Source of the DNA: Geosiphon pyriformis
Lineage: Eukaryota; Glomeromycota; Glomeromycetes; Archaeosporales; Geosiphonaceae
Assembly (NCBI GenBank): GCA_016748015.1
Contig: JAAOMT010000570.1
Span: 314,043 to 378,042, forward strand
Direction of reading: 5' to 3'
DNA length: 64,000 bases
Position 1 is the first letter of the stretch. Each line of letters begins with the position of its first letter. The notes below the pieces were generated by a model. The model saw only the letters and a program-made list of their open reading frames with translations, was not told the DNA's origin and made no database searches. The position numbers were made by a program, and so were the translations under genes. Positions 55,869-64,000 of this stretch are shown piece after piece.

Positions 55869-58800
55869 TTAGACGGATAACGTTCCGAGACGTTTTACAT
55901 GTGGTAAATTCAGCCTGATAAAAGCAATTAAGTAATTTAATAAAATAACTAATTTAATTTTCAAACGACAATGATAATAATTCATGAGACATACCATCCC
56001 GGCAAGTAATTATCAGCTGGCTGGATCTCACGAGGTGTCGGGACTTCAAATGGTCCCGAGTCCTCTAAAGGAGTTGTGTCCAATAACAAAATATCAGTTT
56101 TATCGTTGGCGACTACACGGCTTGCTACTGCTTTAAGAATTTCGGGACTAATTGGATTCTGTGATAAAGGTTAAGATTGGTAATGCTTAATTGCTAGAAT
56201 TAGGCTTAAATCAAAACTATAATCAAATTAGAATACCTCATAATCGGCAACAAAATAATGACTAATTAGCTTTTGAATCTGTGTCGGTGTCAACATCCAA
56301 CAGACATCATAGATAATCTCAATATCCCCTAATGTAGCCTATGATAAAAAAAGTGAAATGAATGATTTAAATTTATATGAGGAATCCAATCAAACTGTAC
56401 CTTTTTGAGTTGTAACAGTTTCGTAGCTTGCATTAAATGCTCCAGTTGAAGAGTCCCTTCTGGCATATCATGACTTTTGCACCATTCCTCAATACGAGTA
56501 ATGTTGTATTGAATTTGCATGGCTATCAAAAAAAATTAGATTTCTGAATAAATTTTTGGCAAGCAGGAACAGGATTCAAAATAACATTTTATTCACCTCG
56601 TTTCCAAGAACAGAAATTACGTCTAAAATAGATTGTATTGATGAAAGATTAGCTTTTTGTATGTAATGAAATTTAATGATTTTTGGTTAAACACTTGCCT
56701 CATTAATAAATCATTAAACGAAGTAACTCCAATAAGTTTTAATAATTCGGTGACAACTTGTTGAACAACTGACATTTCTACATAATATGATTTCATAGCT
56801 TTCCATACTTTGTTCAAGAAATTGAGTAAATCATCCATGCTGAAAGCAGGAGTGCTTGGGCCTGTGATGTATTTGGTGAGGAAACGATTTTCGCTTGTAA
56901 TGAAACCAGGTAATGATTGACTTTCAATCACAGCAGGAATAACCATCTTGAATAAGCGTTTTTTAAGTTCTTTCATCCATGTATGATAGATATTATACTC
57001 AAGACTTTCTAGATCATGTTTGACTATTGAAACCAATCTTTCATAGTCATGCCATTCAAAGACCCGACCAGATGATTCAGCAGCTGGATTGATACCATGT
57101 AACATGTCTCTCTCGGCCAAACTAGCAAATGATAATAATTCATGTACATTTGATAACCAATAAGCTCCTGGAAGAATGGCCTCCTCTCCTTGATAATCCT
57201 ATATATTATTGTTCATCATGAAATTTAGCAAATGAGAGATCTACATTAAAAATAAAATTCATATCAAAAAGGGACGTTTTTTTGTTTTTTTTTACATACC
57301 ATTACGTGGTTTTGTATTGTTTTCATTACGTTGGCAAACAATCTTTCGGACTCTTTAATAAATCCATATTTCCACATTTGTTTCGCCAACAGACCAATCA
57401 ATCGAGCAGGGAAAAGAATTTCTTTCTGTAATGGAGGACTTTGTAGACTTGGGAGGGGTATTTTGAGATTTTTGATCAATCCATTGATAACTTCATCATC
57501 AAGAGTTTCTTCGTCTTCGAGAATTTTGGTAATCTAACAATGAAAAAGAAAAATACATGATCCTAAGAGATCAAAAGATCGATAATGTCTATGAAAAGAT
57601 GTTTTAAAAATGGGTTTATATTAAAATTACCTCATATTCAGGATCGTCTTCTACGTTAGGTAAAATACGTCCACCTGATGATCTTATTATCTTTGGTAAT
57701 TGAGCATACGATACAGAGACCGCACGGTGAGCTGTTTTTTTCGCGTCTGCTATCATTAAATCCATTGACGTTTTGTGTTTGCGTTTGGCAAGTTCTTGTA
57801 AACCCAGAGATTCTGCTGAACTATGTCTACGCGCCCTTCTTTTTTGCGATGGAGGTTTAAGGCTAGCAGCGCTAGATGTGGCTAATTGCCTTTCTTGGCG
57901 TTCCTGTCTCTGAGCTGGGGGTGGTGGTGATGTTCCTCTGGCGCTGCTTCTAATCTTAGTCAATTGTTCTTTGAGATTAGCTATTTCAACTTTAAGTGCA
58001 AGAACAGTGGCCGGATCTTCTGTCCCTTTATATTTGGCAGTGGTCGCTCTTAATTTGGCAACCTCGTCATCTTTTTTCCCAAGTTCACTAGTGAGACGTT
58101 GTATCTCCGTGTCTTGATTCTTAATCTTATCTAACGAGTTCCTGAATCGGGTTTCAAGGGTTTCCTTTTCGGTGAGAAGATTCTTATATTCATTAGGAGA
58201 GACCATTGTCTCTTTAGCTTCCATTGTTTCCCGTTTGAAAGACTTAGAATCGGCTTCTAATCTCTCATATTTATCAGTCCATGTACGAATTTGATTTTCT
58301 AACGTTGCATTTCTCGCCTCCAACACTTTATTCTCTTGGGATTTGTTTTCTAAACCTTGGGTGAGTTCAATAACTTTATTCTCAAGTTTGTAAGACACTT
58401 CTTTGAAATGAGAAGCTGATCGCGCTTCTATCTTTAATTTTTGCAATTCTTTTCGAGCCAATCTTCGACGCAAGCAAGATTGCATGAAGATAATACTCTT
58501 AAGTGTTGCCTTATATTCACGTCTGGCACTCCTTGAGAACAGGAATAAAATAAATTGTTTGAAACAGTTATAAAATCACATCCATTAACATTGTTGCCGA
58601 AAGATTTTTCATCAAAAATGGAAACAATTTCAATTTACCGTCCACGATAGACCTTTTGAATTTTAGTGGCTGCTGCATCACGACGTAAAAGTTCATATCT
58701 GTGTCGCGCCAAAACACTGCGAACAGCTAGATTTCACGATATTAAAGAAATGAACATGGTTAGTATTGACTTTGTTTCTATAAAAGGAAAAAGATTTATT

Positions 58801-61800
58801 AGCATCACGAAACCTGTTTGTAATAGATGAATTGCTTTTTGGGCCCGTAGATAACGTTTTCTTTGAACGGCACATCTCCAATTCTTTTGTATGATAATAG
58901 CAGATCTATATTCTCGGAGTCTTTTGAGCTCGTCCATGGCAATGCGTCTACGACCTACTGATTGTAATTTGATTGTCGTTGCTATCAAAGCTTGGTATCT
59001 CTTTTGATGCATATGTCTTAACATATTCTTTTGCATTAAAGTGACACATTCGTTCAATCGGTCGGAACGAAGTTTCTCCAAATAGGCCAGCTAAAAAAGA
59101 TGGAGTGAAAAATTTCATTTCAAATGAATTTAACTGATGAAACTATACAATATTAAGCAATTTAAATTCAAAAAACTTACCATTCCTGCACGAAAAAAAA
59201 TCTTTGTTTCACCAACTTGAAACTTGTCGGGATCCTTAATTGAGGCGCCTAGAATTGTGGAACATAATTTTCGAGGTTCCGGAACCCAATGTTGAGAACG
59301 AACAAGCATATAAAACCTAAGAAAAAAAGCCTTTATAAACTTTTTCTAGGCGTTTCATTCAATATACTTGAGAAAATAATTTTATTAAGAATACCTTGTG
59401 ACAAATTCATCGAATGTCCATCTTGTTGGATATCCAGCACAACTGATACGAATTGTCTCTAAAACACCACAAGCACGAAGTTGTGAAAGAACCATTGGCG
59501 GTTCAAATTTCCAAGCGACTTTTGCTTCATTCGGTTTTATGCATCTGATATAGTGAACATTGGTGGAATTAATGGTCTCCATAAGACTGATCAAGGAACT
59601 CTTTATTTAAAAAAAAAAAAGAAAAAGAGGTACAATATTAGAACCAAAAAACAGGTTCATAGTATATGATCATTTTAAGCTTTACCTTAAAAATAGAACC
59701 AAGCGTGGGTTTCTTCGCGATAAGACTGCTCCGTTTCCCTTCTGTCTGATAGATTTGTCATGTAATGAAATTATCAACGATCCAATCCGAAGAGCAATAG
59801 GAAATTTAATCATTTATATCCCCAAGTTCCGGGAGCATTAAAGAATAGTAATATTTCATTCGTAAAAAGAAGTTCACCTTAACAGTAGGAGATGTTGGTG
59901 TTGCCCCTTTGGTAATAACATCCTCCAGAAATTCAAAATCGGTATTTTTTAAAAGAGTCAAATGTTCATCTGGTACAGTATCTTTATTCTTTTCCAAAAA
60001 TCCTTCAACATCGTATGTGACATCATGTGCATAATGACTGACCGTAAATTGGTTAGTAGCAAATCGTGGTTTTTGAAAATAATTTTTGTAAGTGGGTGTT
60101 GCAAAATTCTGATAAAGTTTGTTGCACCAAGTAAGGTCAGTTCCTGCTGGCAATCGACTTTCCTAACAACGAATTTATCAAGATTCGTTAAATTTATGAA
60201 AAATAAATTTTTCAACAGATAGCAAAAGATTGGGGATCAAAGTCTTAAAAACATATCTCACCTCATCCAAAAGTGAAAGTATGCCGATTTTACCCTCGAT
60301 CATCTCTATACATGGTTGGTTATCGCTAAATTCAATGAAGGTCCAGTTAATTTTCTCACGAACATATTCCTGGGTAAATAGAAAAATCATAAAAAATTAT
60401 TTTCCATCTAATCAACTATCATTTGTTCGTAAGAAAAGGCAAAATTTTCATTGCTTGTATGAGATTTTTACCTCTTGTTCCAATTTAAAAACGTGCTGAT
60501 TAAACTGTATAAGATTGAAAGAAAAATTAAGATTTTAAATTTTTCATGATTGAATTATTAACAAAGAAGAAAGGGCTGGTTATTGAAAAAATATGACTGC
60601 GAACCTGTTGTTGTAATTTTTCATTTGCATAATTAATGCAAAATTGCTCAAAAGAATTTTTTTTAAAGTGTTCAAAACCATAAATATCAAGGACACCGAT
60701 GAATGTGCACACATTTTTTTGTACTTTTTCATCGGATAAACATTCATTTGTCATGCTAACCAGCCAATCGAATAAATTGGCATAAATATATTTGGCAACT
60801 GAATCACGCACAATAGTCGCTTGTGTCGCATTCAAATCTGTGATAATCTTTTCGGATCGAGTGATAATCTGTTTCTTGATGATCCACTTACAAAATTCTG
60901 ATTTCTTAATTCCCAATAATTTTGAAGCTGTTCCAAGGGCAGCATCGTTCTCCAATAGTACAGCTTTATCTCGTTGTGCGGTAATTTGAATGTTACCGAG
61001 ATGTAAAAGAGCGGCGAGCAATTTGAAAATCTGCCATTGTAACTCAATGGTGATACCAATAGTAGATAAGGCCTTTTGAGTAATTTCAAATTCCTGCGCA
61101 TCATCAACACCTGGAATTGTACCTTGTCCACCTTGTCTCAAATAGAAGAATTGTTTAAAATCGCCAAGTTCCAAATTTTTTTTCTCGGAAGGCGGTGCAC
61201 CGGCACAAAGCTTTGGAGAAAGAAAAAACTTGTTAAAACAATGTTATTATTAAAAAATGTGAACAGATTTTTGCGACATACCTGATAAAAAATGTGATAA
61301 TTTCTTTCGGAATCGGGTTGATAGATTAGCCGTGAGCGTTCTAAAAGATAAGTTCGAATTTTGGCGCCTATAATATTTGTTTCTGTGTCGAATTGAATCT
61401 AGAAAAAAAAAAAAAAAAGAGTTTATAACTCTTGAGAATATGAAAAAAATCAGAAAGGCTAAAATGAAGCACACTGACCTCTAGATATTTTCCGAATCTA
61501 GAACTATTATCGTTTCTAGTAGTTTTCGCATTTCCAAAAGACTCCATAATTGGATTGGTAGCTTAAATTTTATTGATGTAAAAAAATAAATAAATAAATT
61601 AAAAAGACAATCAAGCTTTAAATTGAAATCAATTTTTTCTGATAATGTAAAAGATGGTTAATTAATTTCTCGAGATAAATATTAACCTAAAATTTGTTCC
61701 TCAACTTCACTCATCCCTGAAGCATTTGTTATTTTCTTGCGATTTGGTCTATCTTTGTCGTCGACCGATGCAAAATATCGCATAATAAATTTGGCACTCG

Positions 61801-62771
61801 CAGTTTTACCAGCTCCACTATGTACATTGAGATTTATTTATTTATTTTTTCAAAAAGAATATTAAAATTAAATAATCAAATAAATTTATACATGAATCAA
61901 AAAAAAATGATTCACAAAACCTTTCACCAGACACAACGATTGTTTGATTGTGATTATCCCTAAGCATATGACGGTAAGCATCTTCGGCAATAGCAAATAA
62001 ATGCGGCTCTAATTCTCCTGGTCGTTTGCCAGAGTAGGCTTGTATGATATCTTGTGAGTATAATGAAACGTTTTGAAAGGGATTGGTGGCGATCAAGACA
62101 ATCCCGGAATACGTATAGATATTACGTTGAAGATAACGCGTTTTGATCGTATGGAGCACTGATTGGAAAAGTTATCATGAGATAATGGGAAGATCTATTG
62201 ATATCTTATGTTTTTACATTATTTGAAAATCACAATTTATTTATTTATTTATTTATTTTTAATCTGTGTCTTTACAAACCTGCAGGTTCATTCAAGTAAC
62301 TAAGACTGGTCAAATCATCTACTGCCTCTAACATAGGAGGATTACGAAGAGGAGGCAGACCGGCATTATTTGTAGATTTTAATTTGCTCAAGGTAGTCTC
62401 GACAACAACATCCTATCGAAAAAACATCAAAGGCACCCAAATTTGAGGTAGGTAGGAAGGTAAGTCCTTTATTTTGAAATTTGGTTACCTCTAATTATAA
62501 ATAATGATAATGAAGTTCTTTGAAACTATTAAAACCACTATAAATTTTGCATTTCTTATTACTCTCGTTCTTTCATAGGAAACCTTTAAGGAAGAAAACA
62601 AAAAAACTTGAACTTTGAGACTACCTTGCCCTGCTCTGTCCTGAAGGAGAGTTTAACTTTATCTCCTGAGACATCTTTTGTAGATAATGCACCGCTTATC
62701 CAGCCCTCTTTTTCATCTGGGAACCATACTGCTGTTCCCTTAACATAAACCTCTAAAGAATGTGAGGCCAT
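55869..62771 (-). CDS. MYO2: Class V myosin heavy chain with dilute domain (23 exons)
   Basis: An actin motor that carries vesicles and organelles to growing hyphal tips. The model has 23 exons, from 62771-62625, 62412-62280 and 62158-61921 down to 56158-55995 and 55914-55869, giving 1580 residues, a typical length. Order: SH3-like N-terminus ([14 protein letters not shown]); P-loop GESGAGKT spanning a splice site (61921/61817); switch I NNSSRFGK-type (NDNSSRFGK); switch II DIYGFE (about 60680); actin-binding and SH1-like region to 59181; IQ motifs (about 59090-58500); a long coiled coil (58450-57960); and a C-terminal globular DIL domain (about 57200-55995). The largest exon is 58531-57631. 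One intron (56698-56623) is GC-AG. It is complete and undamaged. The symbol follows yeast usage. Confidence 0.96.
56623..56698 (-). other. GC-AG intron in the class V myosin gene
   Basis: The donor is AG|GCAAGT, the consensus for GC introns, and the acceptor is TTTTAG. The join gives [14 protein letters not shown], matching the conserved DIL-domain segment. Splicing at the nearby GTGTTT would create a stop. Confidence 0.85.
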
Positions 62772-63284
62772 CTTTTTGGTAGATTAGGATATGGGTTCAC
62801 CTGGAAGAACAGGATGAACGATCAATTAATTAATTGTTTAATTTTTTAACACAATTGTCACCCTCCGGGCGCAGTTTTATCAATGATTGCACGACTTCGC
62901 ATTATTGGGAACGATACCCACTCTCCCGTTCTGTAGCACAGCCAAACAACAACGCCTTTGCAAATTTATTTTTAATATCAGATTTAAGATTATCATTTCT
63001 GATAGCCATGAGCCTTTTGATTTCATATTTCCATTTTTAAATTAATACTTTATCATTCGAGAATCACAAGATTTTGGCTATTTTTAAAAGTGTAAATAAG
63101 ATTTTGGTGGAAAAAGACCGAAATATTGTTTATCCAATAGTGAATTTTAATGCTAAATAAAAATAAAATTAATTTGGGTAATATAAAAGTGAAAAATTTG
63201 TAAAATCGCGTATCTAACTGGCTTGATTTAACATATATGATTACATTTGAGAATTGTGTTAGTGAAAAAATTATAACGGCCAAG
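62772..63284. other. Upstream region of the myosin gene
   Basis: Presumed myosin promoter. The 68-codon open frame at 62834-63040 has no recognised similarity. The end meets the retroelement fragment at about 63,285. Confidence 0.5.
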
Positions 63285-64000
63285 CTATCAAGCTAATTCT
63301 TAATAGTGGTTCAGCAGACAACATCGTCACATGACAACTCATGGACCAATTAGATCGCCAAGTTGATCGAGCTGCCAGTGCCAGAATTATTACTGCTGAT
63401 GGAACAATAAAGACTCCTATTAACAAGATTGATAATTTCCCATTTGAAGTCAATGGCATTATTATGTCCATCAAAGTCTTAGTTATAGAAGCCATGCAGT
63501 ATCAAGCTCTCATTAGTAACAACTGGCTGTCCAAAACCAACACAGTGCTTAACTGAAATACTCAAGAGTTTTAGCTTAACTATAATGGTCAGCAAAATTG
63601 AATACTGGCTACTTGTGATTATTTTAAGACCTTTTTAAGAAAACAATCATTGATTGAGTTGAAAAAAGAAAAAAAAACCTCTGAAAAGCCTACCAAGTTT
63701 TATGAGCTAAAGAAAAACACAATAAATTGTTACCAATACTTATTTGGAATAAAAAAGAAAAAAAAAAACAAATTTTAAACCACTATTTCTATAGAGAAAT
63801 CAGCAAATAGTTGGCTTATTTTATATTTAATACTAGTACCAAAGAAACATTTATCTTATATTTTATTCAGATGTATTAATTATAACAAAAAACTTTTATT
63901 CATAAAAGTTTGTATCTTACCAAAAAAAGAATATAAAATACATATCTGTTATTATTGCAAAGCATATTATAAGAATGTTTTAGATGCTTAAAATAACAAA
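63268..64000 (+). pseudogene. Ty3-like protease-region fragment of the element-2 family
   Basis: The frame starts abruptly near 63,270 and follows the element-2 protease for over 150 codons. The active site reads NSG instead of DSG (63302-63310). A TGA at 63332-63334 matches a stop at the same codon in element 2 (24457). The sequence then decays toward the window end, with A-rich Lys runs matching the linker before the Cys-rich module. No LTR lies to its left, so the copy is truncated or rearranged. Confidence 0.82.

Noticed and set aside
62834-63040. 68-codon plus-strand ORF upstream of the myosin gene
   Set aside because: No recognisable motif and it sits in the expected promoter region.

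Overview
The window looks like nuclear DNA of an early-diverging filamentous fungus. An arbuscular mycorrhizal fungus (Glomeromycotina, Rhizophagus- or Gigaspora-like) is the best fit. The evidence is strong AT-richness, short GT-AG introns in nearly every gene, LINE and Ty3-like proteins of the kind familiar from those genomes, and a decayed run of Sel1-like repeats. The species assignment is inference. No organelle, bacterial or viral gene was seen.

There are two compartments. Positions 1 to about 43,100 are a nest of decayed retroelements with no intact host gene. Positions 43,100 to 63,280 are gene-dense host sequence with five intron-rich conserved genes. From 63,285 to the end a further retroelement fragment begins.

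Transposon half, left to right. A Ty3/gypsy-like element on the minus strand (80-9923) sits inside ORF1 of a LINE (1-79 plus 9924-10260). An AT-rich stretch follows, holding a heavily decayed solo LTR of the same family in the opposite orientation (11505-12441). Next is a long minus-strand LINE (about 13110-19860). A plus-strand LINE 3' part (about 20000-21041 plus 31269-31700) is split by a second Ty3-like element on the plus strand (21042-31268). After a minus-strand LINE 3' fragment comes another long minus-strand LINE (about 32165-41400), itself interrupted by a solo LTR with a perfect 5-bp target duplication and by a pogo/Tigger-like DNA transposon flanked by TA. A plus-strand LINE tail (to 42490) closes the block. 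Both Ty3-like elements carry, between protease and reverse transcriptase, a cysteine-rich presumed zinc module and a recognisable dUTPase, plus an extra ORF after integrase. This is the most distinctive biology in the window. Reading frames persist for kilobases but are cut by many single stop codons, often where Trp or Arg is expected, and several catalytic Asp/Glu codons show G-to-A changes. The copies look killed mainly by transition mutation.

Host half: a BAP31/Yet3-type ER membrane protein (+, 44088-45438); an ORMDL sphingolipid regulator (-, 45956-46748), convergent with it; a G-protein alpha subunit (-, 48321-50213); an RTEL1-type iron-sulfur DNA helicase (-, 50669-55506); and a class V myosin with a dilute domain (-, 55869-62771). 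Exons were derived by hand from splice signals, reading phase and family conservation. The gene models contain a 5-nt microexon, a 24-nt exon, two GC-AG introns and one probable 1-nt frameshift in RTEL1. The five genes do not form a pathway. BAP31 and ORMDL both act at the ER, while the others serve signalling, genome stability and cargo transport.
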